From: Streptomyces peucetius
Lineage (GTDB): Bacteria; Actinomycetota; Actinomycetes; Streptomycetales; Streptomycetaceae
Reading direction: 5' to 3'
Assembly: GCF_025854275.1 (NCBI RefSeq)
Contig: NZ_CP107567.1
Coordinates: 6,572,001-6,636,000, forward strand
Length of the DNA: 64,000 bases
Each line of letters opens with the position of its first letter. The first letter of the stretch is position 1. The position numbers were made by a program, and so were the translations under genes. Below the pieces are notes generated by a model that worked only from the letters and a program-made list of their open reading frames with translations, made no database searches and was not told the origin of the DNA. Shown here piece after piece: positions 1-8,804 of this stretch.

Positions 1-312
1 CGGTCCCTGCGTCCGCTGGCCGAGGCGACCGCCGCGGCGGCAGCGACCGGCGACCGGTCGACCTACGCGGAGACGGACCGCGCCTTCCACCGCGCGGTCC
101 TCTCCCTCGCGGGCAACGAGCAGCTGCTGGCGGTGGCGGACGACCTCCACCGCCGCTCCCAGTGGCCGCTCACCAGCACCCCCGCCACCCGCCGGGCGGA
201 CCTGATCGCGGACGCGGCGGAGCACACGGCCCTGCTGGACGCCCTCGTCGCCGAGGACCTGGCAGTGGTCCAGTCGCTGGTGCGGGAGCATTTCGCGGGC
301 TCGGACACCTGA
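1..312 (+). CDS. C-terminal part of a FadR/GntR-family transcriptional regulator (truncated by window start)
   Basis: Frame 1 is open from the first base to a TGA at 310-312 and gives about 103 residues. They match the FCD ligand-binding domain of FadR-type GntR regulators: an acidic-aromatic DRAFHRAVLSLAGN stretch followed by a late EHTALLDALVAEDLAVV-QSLVREHF segment, where conserved Asp and His residues normally bind a metal ion or carboxylate effector. The N-terminal winged helix lies outside the window. Family members repress catabolic genes for organic acids or sugars; the effector here cannot be told. The next gene follows after 26 bp on the same strand, so co-transcription is possible. 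Confidence 0.8.
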   Translation, partial: RSLRPLAEATAAAAATGDRSTYAETDRAFHRAVLSLAGNEQLLAVADDLHRRSQWPLTSTPATRRADLIADAAEHTALLDALVAEDLAVVQSLVREHFAGSDT

Positions 313-338
313 CCATCGGACACTGACGGGACGACGAC

Positions 339-1529
339 GTGCACGGCACGGTATGGACGGTGGCGAACCAACTGGGTGTCGTGGCCGGCACCCCCGCCGG
401 GCTGCTGGCCGCGCTGCTGTCCGGTGCGCCGCGCACCGTACGGCTCGCGCCGGCCGGCCAGGATCCGGCGGAGATCGCCGAACTGGCCTCCCTGCTCCGG
501 GGTTTCGGCCATCTGCGGGTGGTCGTCGAGCCCCCCGCCGACGAGCCGGAGCACGGGCAGCCGCCGGACCTCGCCGACCCGGACGCGGTCTGCGCGGCCG
601 ATCCCCTCCTGGTCACCGCCGCGTACGAGGCCTCGCCCGACGCGCACGGCGGTCTGCGCGCCGCCTGGCTGCGGGCCGGCCAGTCACTGATCCGCGACCA
701 GGGCCCGGCCCGGCGCGCGCTGGTGCTGATGGCCTCCCTGCCGCCGGACGCCGAACCGCGGGTACGCGGGGCACTCGCCCGGCTGTCCGGGAGGACGCCG
801 TGGGCCCTGGAGTGGTCCCGGCCGTGCCAGGTCGCCGCGCTGACCGTCGCGGCGGGCGCACTCGTGGTCGCCGACCCGGCCGGCGGCGTACGCACCCTGG
901 ACGAGGAGGTCCCGCGCACGTCGACGCCCTTCCGTACCAGGGCGGTTGCCGCGCTGGACGAGGAGACCTGGCTGCTCCTCGACGAACGGGGCCGCCTCCA
1001 CCGGCACGGCGGCACCGAGACACCGCTGACGAAGGCCGTGGCCGCCACCCTGGAGAGCCATCCGGGCACCGCCCTCGCCGCCGCGGCGGACACCGTGCTG
1101 GTCGGCGACCGCATGGGCTCCGTGCACGCCTTCGGCCTCGACGGCCTGCACCAGGCGGCGCTGCACTCCGGCCGGGTGACCGCACTGTCGGCCGTCGCGG
1201 ACGGCGCCTGCCTCACCGTCCACAGCGGAGGCGGCGACGGCGCCGTGCACATCTGGTCGCCCGGGGCCGGCGGGCACCGCCCGCCCGTGACCGAGCGCCC
1301 GTACCCGGTCGTCGCCCTGCACGCCGGACGGACACCGGCAGGGCCGGCGCTCGCGGTCGCCTGGGCGGACGGTCTGGTGAGGCTGCACCTCCCCGGGGTG
1401 CGCCGGGCGCTGCCGTTCCGCCCGGGGCCGGCGGTCCGCGCCGTCGCCGTCACGCCGGACGGCACGCTCTGCGTCGGCACGGAGGACACGCTGGTCGGCC
1501 TGCGGCCCCGCCAGGGCGGCGGGCACTGA
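339..1529 (+). CDS. WD40/beta-propeller-like protein of unknown function
   Basis: A 396-residue protein starting with GTG at 339. Residues from about 165 onward form repeats of roughly 40 residues with short beta-strand patterns and Asp-Gly turns (VVADPAGGVRTL, LLLDERGRLHRHGG, VLVGDRMGSVHAFGLDG, GDGAVHIW, AVAWADGLVRLH), as expected for a WD40-like or PQQ-like propeller. The first 160 residues carry no motif I recognise. There is no signal peptide or membrane segment, so it is probably cytoplasmic. It could be a scaffold or a lost partner of a signalling protein. It may share a transcript with the GntR gene upstream, and a bidirectional terminator follows its stop codon. Confidence 0.6.
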   Translation: MHGTVWTVANQLGVVAGTPAGLLAALLSGAPRTVRLAPAGQDPAEIAELASLLRGFGHLRVVVEPPADEPEHGQPPDLADPDAVCAADPLLVTAAYEASPDAHGGLRAAWLRAGQSLIRDQGPARRALVLMASLPPDAEPRVRGALARLSGRTPWALEWSRPCQVAALTVAAGALVVADPAGGVRTLDEEVPRTSTPFRTRAVAALDEETWLLLDERGRLHRHGGTETPLTKAVAATLESHPGTALAAAADTVLVGDRMGSVHAFGLDGLHQAALHSGRVTALSAVADGACLTVHSGGGDGAVHIWSPGAGGHRPPVTERPYPVVALHAGRTPAGPALAVAWADGLVRLHLPGVRRALPFRPGPAVRAVAVTPDGTLCVGTEDTLVGLRPRQGGGH

Positions 1530-1562
1530 CCCGGCGGCTCCTCGCGCGGACATCACGGCACG

Positions 1563-1598
1563 GCTCCGCCCCGGCAGCAACGGCTGCCGGGGCGGAGC
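1563..1598. terminator. Bidirectional rho-independent-like terminator hairpin
   Basis: A perfect 15-bp inverted repeat (GCTCCGCCCCGGCAG and its reverse complement) with a 6-nt loop lies between two convergent genes that stop at 1529 and 1626. It has no T-run, which is usual for Streptomyces terminators. Confidence 0.8.
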
Positions 1599-1625
1599 GG
1601 GTTCGGTCCGGGTCGGCCGACGTCG

Positions 1626-3749
1626 TCAGCTGTTGTACGCGTCGAAGAAGCGGGTCGAGGCGTACACCCAGCTGGTGGCGGGCGCCGTCCAGCCGGCGCG
1701 GCCGCCGTTGAACATGGCGTCCGGCCGCGCGGTCCAGGTCCACATCTTCACGGCGCCGTCGGGCTGGTGGTACATGATGGCGAGGTCGTCCCTGCCGTCG
1801 CCGTCGTAGTCGCCGACGACCTGCTGCATGCGCTTGACGTCCAGGTTGCCCGGGGCGCTGCTCAGGGTCACCTTGGCGGAACCGAAACGGTCCTTGCCGC
1901 CGACGTTCTCGGACAGCATCGTGGACGTCCTGTCGCTGCCGTCCGCGTAGTCGTACCAGACCATGGCGTCGTCCCTGCCGTCGCCGTTGAAGTCGCCGGC
2001 GTGCGGCGTGGTGCGGTTCCAGTCGAGGGAGAGGCTCTCCCACCAAACGGCCGGGGCGTCGAAACCGCCGTTCGGGGCGCCCGTGAAGACGTACGTCTTC
2101 ACGGCGTTCGTGCCCTGGCCGTAGAAGACGGCGAGGTCGTCGCGGCCGTCGCCGTCGAAGTCACCGGTGGTGAACTTGGTGCGCTCCCGCAGCCAGGTGC
2201 CGCTGGGGGCGGACCAGGAGCTGAACGGCGCGTCGAAGGTGCCCTTTTCGGTCCCGGTGAACGTCCACAGCTTGGTGGTGCCGTCGGCGTAGGCGTACCA
2301 GACGGCGAGGTCGTCGCGGCCGTCGCCGTCGAAGTCACCGGCCTGCGGGGTCATGTAGCTCGTGTGGAAGCTGCCCGCCGGGGCGCTCCAGGCGACGGCG
2401 GGCGCCTCGAAGCCGCCGTCGGGCCTGCCGAGGGCGACCCAGATCTTGACGCTGGTGTCGCTGTACCCGTAGGTCGCAGCCATGTCGCCGCGGCCGTCGC
2501 CGTTGAAGTCGCCGGTCACGAACTTCATGCTCCTGGCCTCCCAGGCGCCGATGGCGGCCGCGAAGGACTTGAGCGGCTGGCTGATCGTGCCGTCGGCGGT
2601 GCCGAAGAAGGTGTACGTGGCGTCGCTGCCGGCGGAGAAGTCGTACCAGGCGCCCATGTCGCTGCGGCCGTCGCCGTTGTAGTCGTGGCGCACGACGGTG
2701 CCGGCGGCCCACCGGGACGCGCCCTGGGCGTCGTGGACGACGAGGTTGCCGCGGTCCTGGAGGACGAGACTGCCGCTGGGGGCGGTGGTCCCCGACTGCC
2801 ACAGCGTCGCCGTGTCGGCCGCGTTGCGGACCACGAGGTTGCCGTTGGTGTCGAAGAGGGCGGTGGAGCCCGCCTCCGCGGTGCCGCTGGACCACAGCGC
2901 CTTGCCCGCGTCGGAGGTGACCACGAGGTTGCCGTCGGCCTGCATGGTGAGCCTGGCCGCAGCGGACGAGAGCGAGTCGCCGGGGAGCAGCCGCTGTCCC
3001 GGTGCGAGCCGGGAGCCGAGCGCGATGCTGTCGGCGCGCGCCGCGACGGCCCCGTTGCGGGTCTCGCTCTCGCCGAAGCAACCGCCCTGCCAGGAACGGC
3101 TGCTGACACCGACGAGCTCCACCGTGCCGTTGACCTCGCGCAGCACGGGGCCGCCAGTGTCGCCCTTGCAGAGGGCGTCGTTCGCGGTCGCGCCGCTGAT
3201 GCCGAGTGTGGTGCCGGTGACCGAGTTCACCGCGAAGGAAGCGGTGTGGAGCCGGTCGGGCACCCACTCGGTCTTCGTGCGGCCGTAGCCGGCCACCTCG
3301 AGCGTGTCGCCGGGTGCGGCGGGGGCGTCCGCGACGGCGACGGGCGTGATTCCCGTGGCCGGCACGGCCAGCCTGGCCAGCACCAGATCCTTGCCCGCGC
3401 GCGGGACGAGGTCGACGACCTCGCTGACGTGGCCGCCGGTGGTGGTCAGGTCGGTGCGGCCGATGGTCGCGGTCGTCTTCAGCGCGGGCTTTCCGGGGGC
3501 GAGTTCGCCGGCGCCGCCGGTGAAGCAGCTGGCCGCGGTGACCACCCAGCCGGCCTCGATGAGCGCACCGGAGCAGGCTCGCCTCTGGTCGCCGTCCCCT
3601 ATCTCGAGCTTGGCGGTGAAGGCGTATGCGCCGTCCGCCGCCGGTTGGCCGACGACGGCCCCGGCCGGGTCCGTGGCGAGCGTACCGGTCAGGACGGTCA
3701 GGGCCGCCAGAGCGGCGGCCGACGCGATGCGTGGATGTCTTTCGGACAA
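1626..3749 (-). CDS. Secreted trypsin-fold pseudoprotease with B-lectin and FG-GAP/VCBS repeats
   Basis: I place the start at a TTG (3749) because GAGGAA sits 5 nt upstream; this gives 707 residues beginning with a signal peptide (Ala/Leu-rich segment to about residue 31). Residues 32-270 have the trypsin (S1) fold: GWVVTAASCF is the histidine motif, KDLVLARL the Asp strand and CKGDTGGPVL the serine loop. The catalytic His is Ser74 and the catalytic Ser is Thr, so only the Asp position is kept and peptidase activity is unlikely. A bulb-type mannose-lectin domain follows (ADGNLVV, NGNLVV and RGNLVV repeats). About six FG-GAP/VCBS repeats with DxNGDGRDD calcium loops then run to the C-terminus and probably form a propeller. 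A role in binding extracellular glycan or protein seems more likely than proteolysis. Confidence 0.8.
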   Translation of the reverse strand: MSERHPRIASAAALAALTVLTGTLATDPAGAVVGQPAADGAYAFTAKLEIGDGDQRRACSGALIEAGWVVTAASCFTGGAGELAPGKPALKTTATIGRTDLTTTGGHVSEVVDLVPRAGKDLVLARLAVPATGITPVAVADAPAAPGDTLEVAGYGRTKTEWVPDRLHTASFAVNSVTGTTLGISGATANDALCKGDTGGPVLREVNGTVELVGVSSRSWQGGCFGESETRNGAVAARADSIALGSRLAPGQRLLPGDSLSSAAARLTMQADGNLVVTSDAGKALWSSGTAEAGSTALFDTNGNLVVRNAADTATLWQSGTTAPSGSLVLQDRGNLVVHDAQGASRWAAGTVVRHDYNGDGRSDMGAWYDFSAGSDATYTFFGTADGTISQPLKSFAAAIGAWEARSMKFVTGDFNGDGRGDMAATYGYSDTSVKIWVALGRPDGGFEAPAVAWSAPAGSFHTSYMTPQAGDFDGDGRDDLAVWYAYADGTTKLWTFTGTEKGTFDAPFSSWSAPSGTWLRERTKFTTGDFDGDGRDDLAVFYGQGTNAVKTYVFTGAPNGGFDAPAVWWESLSLDWNRTTPHAGDFNGDGRDDAMVWYDYADGSDRTSTMLSENVGGKDRFGSAKVTLSSAPGNLDVKRMQQVVGDYDGDGRDDLAIMYHQPDGAVKMWTWTARPDAMFNGGRAGWTAPATSWVYASTRFFDAYNS

Positions 3750-4458
3750 GTGGATTCCTCGGGTTCGGGTTCGCGGTGCGGCGGAGGGATCCGGGCAGCG
3801 CGAGCCGTCAGCGGATTCCCGGAAGCCGGCAAGACATTCCTTCCGAATGGGAAAGCGGTGCCTCGGCAAGGGCTCCCGCGCGGAAGGATCTGGTGATCAC
3901 GACGTGAAGGAAAGTACCCCATGGAATTACCGGATCTGCTGTGACGGTGATCACGTCGCCGGGTGGTGGGACGGTCCTTTGTGGGCAGTGCGTCGAGTCG
4001 GTGGATTTGCGTGGCCGAGAATCAGTGTTCATTGACCTGAAACGATGTTGAGGGTTCGACGGTCGTCTGTCCTGGCGTCCTCCATGGCGGCGGATCCGGC
4101 TCTGACCTGCCACGGGGCTGCCTGACGGCATGTCAATCACTGTGGACGCCCTGTGAATGGATGTGGGTATCATGCGTCGGGGGTTGAGGGGGGACGGGCG
4201 GTCGAGCCGCCGGTCGGCAATGCAACGAAAGCGCTCTGTCGAACGCGCCTTTCGTCAATGGGTGTGCCCGCGTACGCGTTCGCGAGAACCGTTTCTTCTG
4301 ACGGGCCGGTTCCCTTTGTCGCGCTTCTCGATATCTCGAGCGGCGGTCGCACGGGATCGCCGCTGCCTAGCGATGTGCCCGGCAGTTCCTTGATGCCGGC
4401 CGGATGAAATGGGTCTTGCGTGCGGCGAAGATATACGGGAAAGGGAGCGGGACCGGCC
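3750..4458. other. Divergent intergenic region, about 0.7 kb, no gene supported
   Basis: This region separates the divergent pseudoprotease and ALF/toxin genes. Its base composition is visibly less GC-rich than the flanking genes, and the open frames inside it lack the expected third-position bias. Two copies of the palindrome GTGATCAC occur at 3893-3900 and 3947-3954, each followed by a CG-rich tail (ACGACG or ACGTCG). They lie on the pseudoprotease-proximal side and may be a paired operator. I could not assign convincing -35/-10 elements for either gene. Confidence 0.45.
3893..3954. promoter_or_regulatory. Paired GTGATCAC palindromes (candidate operator)
   Basis: Two identical 8-bp palindromes with similar flanks (GGTGATCACGACG and GGTGATCACGTCG) begin 54 bp apart, about five helical turns, upstream of the pseudoprotease start. 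The spacing fits cooperative binding by a dimeric regulator, but no known box is matched. Confidence 0.25.
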
Positions 4459-7400
4459 GTGGGCCGTTGGGCACGCGTGCTGGTGCTCACGCTGCTGCCT
4501 CTCTCGCTCGTGGTGGGACTTCTCGGTTCCGCACCGGCGACGGCGGAGGAAGCGCCGGACTGGGAGGAGATCAGCAGCCCCCTCCCGGCCACCGACCGGG
4601 GCCGCGTCGTCGAGCTGTGGAAAACCGGTGGGCCGGGTGTCAAGGCGGCGGCCGAGGCCGCCCTCATGGGCTCCGACGACGACATCCAGAAATTTCTGAA
4701 CACCGAGCTGCCGACCGCGCTGCTCCACGACCACCGTGTGAACACGGTGCGGATGTTCACCGTCGGCGGACGGGCGGTGCGCGAGGCCGCGCAGAGCGCC
4801 CTGGCCACCAACGATCCGGCCCAGCTGGAAGCGTTCCTGAGGGACGGCTGGCGCGCTCCCCTCGAACAGGACCAGCGGGTCAGGGTGGTACAGCTCATCA
4901 GCGCGGGCGGGCCGGGGGTGCAGCGGGCCGGAAAGGCCGCGCTGAACGGGTCCATCGACGATGTGCGCGCGTTCCTCGACGAGGGTCAGTTCACCGCCCG
5001 TGACAACGACGACCGGGTGCAGGTGGTGCAGATCCTCAGCACCGGTGGCCCGGCGACCAAGGAAGCCGCGAAGGTCGCGCTGAACGGTTCCGTCGAGGAC
5101 CTGCGGGAATTCCTCGAGGTGGGTCAGTACACGGCCCGGGCGCGGGACCAGGAGCAGGCGACGGTCGCGCAGCTCGCCGCCCAGGCCGAGGAGGCGGGGC
5201 GCCGGGCCGAGGCGGAGACCGAGGCGGCCAAGGAGGCCTCGGCAAGCGCGGTCGCGGCCTCGCAGCTCGCCAAGGAGGCCGCGCAGAAGGCCGCGCAGGA
5301 GACGGAAGCCGCCAAGGACGACGCGAAGGCGGCCGCCTCCGCGGCCGCCCGTGCCGCCGACGCCGCGAACGGAGCCGCCAAGGCCGCACAGCAGGCCATC
5401 GACGCGGCCCGCGCCGCCAACACCTCGGCCCGCATCGCCGCGAACGCCGCGTCCCAGGCGGCATCCGCCGCGGCGGGCGCCGCCCGGGCAGCCTCCGTCG
5501 CCCGTGGCGCGGCGGCCGACGCCGCCGTCGACGCGGCCGACGCGGGCGCCGCCCGAGCCGCCGCCGAGACCGCTCGCGGTGCGGCCAAGGGTGCCCGCAA
5601 GGCCGCGCAGGCGGCCGAGAAGGCCGGAGTCGCCGCGAAGGCGGCCAGCGCGGCAGCCCACTCCGCGTCCGCGGCCGGCGGCAACGCGCTCCTCGCCGCG
5701 AACGCCGCCTCCGCGGCGAGCGACTACGCCGATCAGGCCGGCGCGGGTTCCGCGACGGCCAGGGCGGCAGCGGCTCGGGCGCGTGCCCAGGCCGCGGAGG
5801 CCACCCGCGCGGCCAACGCGGCGGAGGTTCTCGCCGCCAGGGCCGCAACCGCCGCCTACCAGGCGAGGGACGCCGCCAACTCCGCCGCCCAGCACGCCGA
5901 GAACGCGGCCGACAAGGCCGAGGAGGCGGCCGACCACGCCGGTGACGCCGCCGTCGCCGCCAAGGAAGCCACCGCGCACGCCGCGGCGGCCAGGACCGCC
6001 GCCGACGTCGCCACCGCCGCGGTGCAGGAAGCCCGTAACACCTACGACCTGGCACGCGAGGTAGAGACGGCGGAGCTGGCCGCGCGGACATCCGCCGCGA
6101 TCGTCCAGGCCAGGGACCTGAAGGCGGAGGAGGCGGAACGGAAGGCGGCGTCCGCGCGCGCCGTGCAGGAGGCCCAGGACCTCGACGCCGAGGCCGTCCG
6201 CCTGGCCGGTGAGGCTGCCCGGCCGGACGCCGACCCCGACGAACTGGCCGCCAAGGGACGCCGTGTCGCCGTGCTGGCGATGAAGACCCGCGGGCCGTGG
6301 AGCCGTACCGCGGCAGAGGTGGCGCTCGCCGGTTCCGACGCGGACGTCGTGTCCTATCTGCGCGTCGGCTGGAAGGAAGCCGCCCAGCAGGACGACCGCG
6401 CCCGGGTCGAAAGCCTTGCGGTGGACGCCGATTCGGAAGCCGTCCGGACCGCCGCCGAGGCTGCACTCGAAGGGGATGCCGCGCGGATCAGCGCCTTCCT
6501 CGACAAGGGCCGGCACGAGGCCGCGGCCCAGGACTACCGAGTCAACGTCGTCCAGGTCATGGAGAACGGAGGGCCGGGCGTCAAGGCGGCCGGGCAGGAG
6601 GCGCTGAACGCCGGCTCGGCGGACAGCCTCCGCGAGTTCCTGCTCACCGGCCGCTACGAGGCACAGGAGGCCGACGAGCGCGTCCGGGCCGTACAGCTCG
6701 TGTCCTCGGGAACCCCCGAGGTCAAGGCCGCGGCGCGGGTCGCCCTCGAAGGCCCCGCCGAGCTCCTGCACGGATTCGTCGAGACGGGCCAGTACGCGGC
6801 CCTCCGCAAGGACCGGCTCTCCGCGACCCATGTCGCACGCGTCCAGCAGCTGATCGCAGAGGCGGCCTCCTCCGCGGCGAACGCACAGGCGAGCGCCTAC
6901 ACGGCCGCGAAGGTCGCCGCCGAGGCACGCAAGGCGGCGGAGGAAGCGCAGACAGCCGCCGCGCAGGCCGACGATTCCGCGAAGCAGGCGAAGACGTACG
7001 CGGACCAGGCGCGCGATTCGGCAGCGAAAGCCGAGCAGTCCGCGGCCCGGGCCGCCGAATCGGCCAGGACCGCGCGCGCCGCCGAAGCCCGGGCGCACAC
7101 CGCCGCCCGCGAGGCGGCGAGTTCGGCCGCGAGTGCGCAGGCAGCGGCGATCTGGGCGCGCGGCTCCGCAGACCAGGCATGGGCTGCGGCCACCGAGGCC
7201 GGCGCCTCCGCCCTCGCGGCCGGCAAGGACGCGGCGGCGGCGGCCAAGGCGGCGAACGACGCTTTCAGGATCGCGGTCAACAAGCAGCGCGCCGAGACGG
7301 CCGAGGCCCTCGCCCAGTACAAGGAGCAGCTGAAGCAGGAGCGGGAAACACTGTCAGGGGCGGTCCTGGACGGCCTGCTCGGTGCCGGTTCCCTCATCGA

Positions 7401-8169
7401 CCTGGACGACGTGTTCTCCAAGGAGGGCGCTCACTTCCTCCTGGACGTCGCCGGTCTGGTACCCGGCTTCGGGGAGATCGCCGACGGCGCCAACTGCGCC
7501 TGGTACGCCTGGGACGAGGAATGGGTGAACGCCGGCCTGTCCTGTGCGTCCATGGTGCCGATCCTCGGATACGGCGCGAGCGCGGTGAAGTTCGCCAAGT
7601 GGGGCAAGAAGCTGACCGGCTGGTTCGAGGACATCGCGGGGCGCATCCCGTGGGGCCGGGTCTGCAGCATCGCCTCGGCCTCGTCGTTCTCCGCCACCAC
7701 GGCGTCGGTCGCCAAAACCACGTCCGTGAGCGCCACCGGCACCCGGGCCGCCCCCACGGTGACGGCCGACGCGGCAGCGGCCTCCGGCCCGTCGTGCGGC
7801 ACTGCCGTCTTCAACTCCTCGCGGGCGGCGCTGAACCACTATCTGAAGCACGCCTTCGGCGTCATCCTCAACAAGAGGGGCAACTACACCGGGACCCAGC
7901 CGTGGAGCGGTGCGGACATGCCGGAATTCAACGGCCTCGGCGGCTTCGCCGCCTACCAGCGGGCCGCCGGCGAGTTCCTGGCCGGTGCCGCCCGGTCCGG
8001 TGACATCGTCACCGACAGCCGTATCTTCCGGATGGACCCGGAGAACGGATGGTTCGGCGTCAAGCGGCTGGACGGCAGCATCGTCGAGACCTTCTTCCGT
8101 CCTGACGGAGACCTGCGGGAGTACTTCCTCGAGCAGTTGAAGTACCCCGGGGCCAGGCTGCTGCCCTGA
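4459..8169 (+). CDS. ALF-repeat/alanine-rich coiled-coil protein with C-terminal polymorphic-toxin-like domain
   Basis: I choose the GTG at 4459, preceded by AAGGGAG, because it puts a signal peptide (LVLTLLPLSLVVGLLGSAPATA) at the N-terminus of a 1236-residue protein. Order: ALF short repeats (about 35-230; VVQLISAGGPGVQRAGKAAL type with FLDEGQ), a long Ala/Lys/Glu-rich coiled coil (about 235-590), a second ALF block (about 600-790), a second coiled coil (about 795-960), then a Gly-rich hydrophobic segment (about 985-1060; LVPGFGEIADGANCAW) resembling pre-toxin segments of polymorphic toxins. The last 120 residues carry HYLKH (His1127, His1131), Tyr/Ala helices and WFGVKRLDGSIVETFFRP, a layout seen in BECR-fold ribonuclease toxins. 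The filamentous stalk plus small C-terminal domain suggests contact delivery of a toxin. The toxin chemistry is inferred. The gene at 8310 is the likely immunity partner. Confidence 0.65.
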   Translation: MGRWARVLVLTLLPLSLVVGLLGSAPATAEEAPDWEEISSPLPATDRGRVVELWKTGGPGVKAAAEAALMGSDDDIQKFLNTELPTALLHDHRVNTVRMFTVGGRAVREAAQSALATNDPAQLEAFLRDGWRAPLEQDQRVRVVQLISAGGPGVQRAGKAALNGSIDDVRAFLDEGQFTARDNDDRVQVVQILSTGGPATKEAAKVALNGSVEDLREFLEVGQYTARARDQEQATVAQLAAQAEEAGRRAEAETEAAKEASASAVAASQLAKEAAQKAAQETEAAKDDAKAAASAAARAADAANGAAKAAQQAIDAARAANTSARIAANAASQAASAAAGAARAASVARGAAADAAVDAADAGAARAAAETARGAAKGARKAAQAAEKAGVAAKAASAAAHSASAAGGNALLAANAASAASDYADQAGAGSATARAAAARARAQAAEATRAANAAEVLAARAATAAYQARDAANSAAQHAENAADKAEEAADHAGDAAVAAKEATAHAAAARTAADVATAAVQEARNTYDLAREVETAELAARTSAAIVQARDLKAEEAERKAASARAVQEAQDLDAEAVRLAGEAARPDADPDELAAKGRRVAVLAMKTRGPWSRTAAEVALAGSDADVVSYLRVGWKEAAQQDDRARVESLAVDADSEAVRTAAEAALEGDAARISAFLDKGRHEAAAQDYRVNVVQVMENGGPGVKAAGQEALNAGSADSLREFLLTGRYEAQEADERVRAVQLVSSGTPEVKAAARVALEGPAELLHGFVETGQYAALRKDRLSATHVARVQQLIAEAASSAANAQASAYTAAKVAAEARKAAEEAQTAAAQADDSAKQAKTYADQARDSAAKAEQSAARAAESARTARAAEARAHTAAREAASSAASAQAAAIWARGSADQAWAAATEAGASALAAGKDAAAAAKAANDAFRIAVNKQRAETAEALAQYKEQLKQERETLSGAVLDGLLGAGSLIDLDDVFSKEGAHFLLDVAGLVPGFGEIADGANCAWYAWDEEWVNAGLSCASMVPILGYGASAVKFAKWGKKLTGWFEDIAGRIPWGRVCSIASASSFSATTASVAKTTSVSATGTRAAPTVTADAAAASGPSCGTAVFNSSRAALNHYLKHAFGVILNKRGNYTGTQPWSGADMPEFNGLGGFAAYQRAAGEFLAGAARSGDIVTDSRIFRMDPENGWFGVKRLDGSIVETFFRPDGDLREYFLEQLKYPGARLLP

Positions 8170-8244
8170 GGGCCGCAGGCGGGCCGCCGGCCGAGCGACC
8201 GGCGGTGGTCCGCGGACGGTGACCGGTACAAATTGACGCACCAC

Positions 8245-8280
8245 AAGGGGCGCGCCCGCCGCACGACGGGCGCGCCCCTT
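8245..8280 (+). terminator. Strong hairpin between toxin-like and immunity-like genes
   Basis: A perfect 14-bp inverted repeat (AAGGGGCGCGCCCG and its complement) encloses an 8-nt loop and ends in CTT. It sits 76 bp after the stop of the ALF/toxin gene and 30 bp before the next start. It probably terminates or attenuates the long transcript, or protects the 3' end, leaving the downstream gene partly dependent on its own promoter. Confidence 0.75.
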
Positions 8281-8309
8281 CCCGACCCCAACCCATCGGA
8301 CGGCACAGG

Positions 8310-8726
8310 ATGAGTCAGGCTTTCGTCGAGCGGTACGAGGAGATCCAGCGCAGCGCCGGGCGGACCCGGTCGGTGTCGCCGCAGCAGATGCTTGCGGCGT
8401 GGCGCGGCTTCGTCAGCTCCTGCGGCGAGGGATACGAGGAGTCCCTCGCGCAGTACTTCTACGACGTCCGCATCAGGGACGCCATCGAGCTGGCCCTGAC
8501 CGACCCCGGCCTTTCGGCGCTCGACGGTTACACACGCTTCCGAGCCGCCGTCCACGAGGTGGACGACCGGTTCAGGCTCGTCGCGACGCAGACCCTGCCG
8601 ATCCGGGACCCGGAGCGGTACCCGTGGTGGCACCGGCTCGTCCCCGGCCGGGCGGGCGAAGAACTCGCGCAACAGCTGCGGGAGGAGTTCGGCCTCCGTG
8701 TCGATGTCGTCCAGGACGGCGGCTGA
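8310..8726 (+). CDS. Small cytoplasmic protein, candidate immunity protein
   Basis: A 138-residue protein starting with ATG at 8310 behind a weak CACAGG ribosome site. It has no signal peptide or membrane segment, is rich in Glu, Asp and Arg, and looks mostly alpha-helical with a short beta-alpha C-terminus (EEFGLRVDVVQDGG). I recognise no family. Position is the main argument: it follows directly after a gene whose C-terminus looks like a toxin, with the size, solubility and orientation expected of an immunity protein. A strong hairpin separates the two, so it may be expressed independently. Confidence 0.5.
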   Translation: MSQAFVERYEEIQRSAGRTRSVSPQQMLAAWRGFVSSCGEGYEESLAQYFYDVRIRDAIELALTDPGLSALDGYTRFRAAVHEVDDRFRLVATQTLPIRDPERYPWWHRLVPGRAGEELAQQLREEFGLRVDVVQDGG

Positions 8727-8804
8727 CGGGGGAGCACCACCGCGTGCCGGCGGCGGTGGGGGCTGCACTAATCTGTGGCGCCGGTTGTCCAGTGAGGGGG
8801 AAGT

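Noticed and set aside
170..1489. Long open frame on the minus strand opposite the propeller gene
   Set aside because: Its composition is Arg/Ser/Ala-rich nonsense with no motif, and codon bias supports the plus-strand gene; it is a shadow of high-GC coding DNA.
1767..3896. 709-codon open frame on the plus strand opposite the pseudoprotease gene
   Set aside because: The minus-strand product has signal, trypsin, lectin and FG-GAP domains; the opposite frame is Val/Gly/Arg-rich low complexity.
3808..4173. 121-codon frame in the intergenic region
   Set aside because: Weak third-position bias, no ribosome site and no recognisable domain.
4255..7098. 947-codon open frame opposite the ALF/toxin gene
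   Set aside because: Gly/Arg/Leu repeats arise from the complement of Ala/Lys/Glu codons; no ribosome site or domain.
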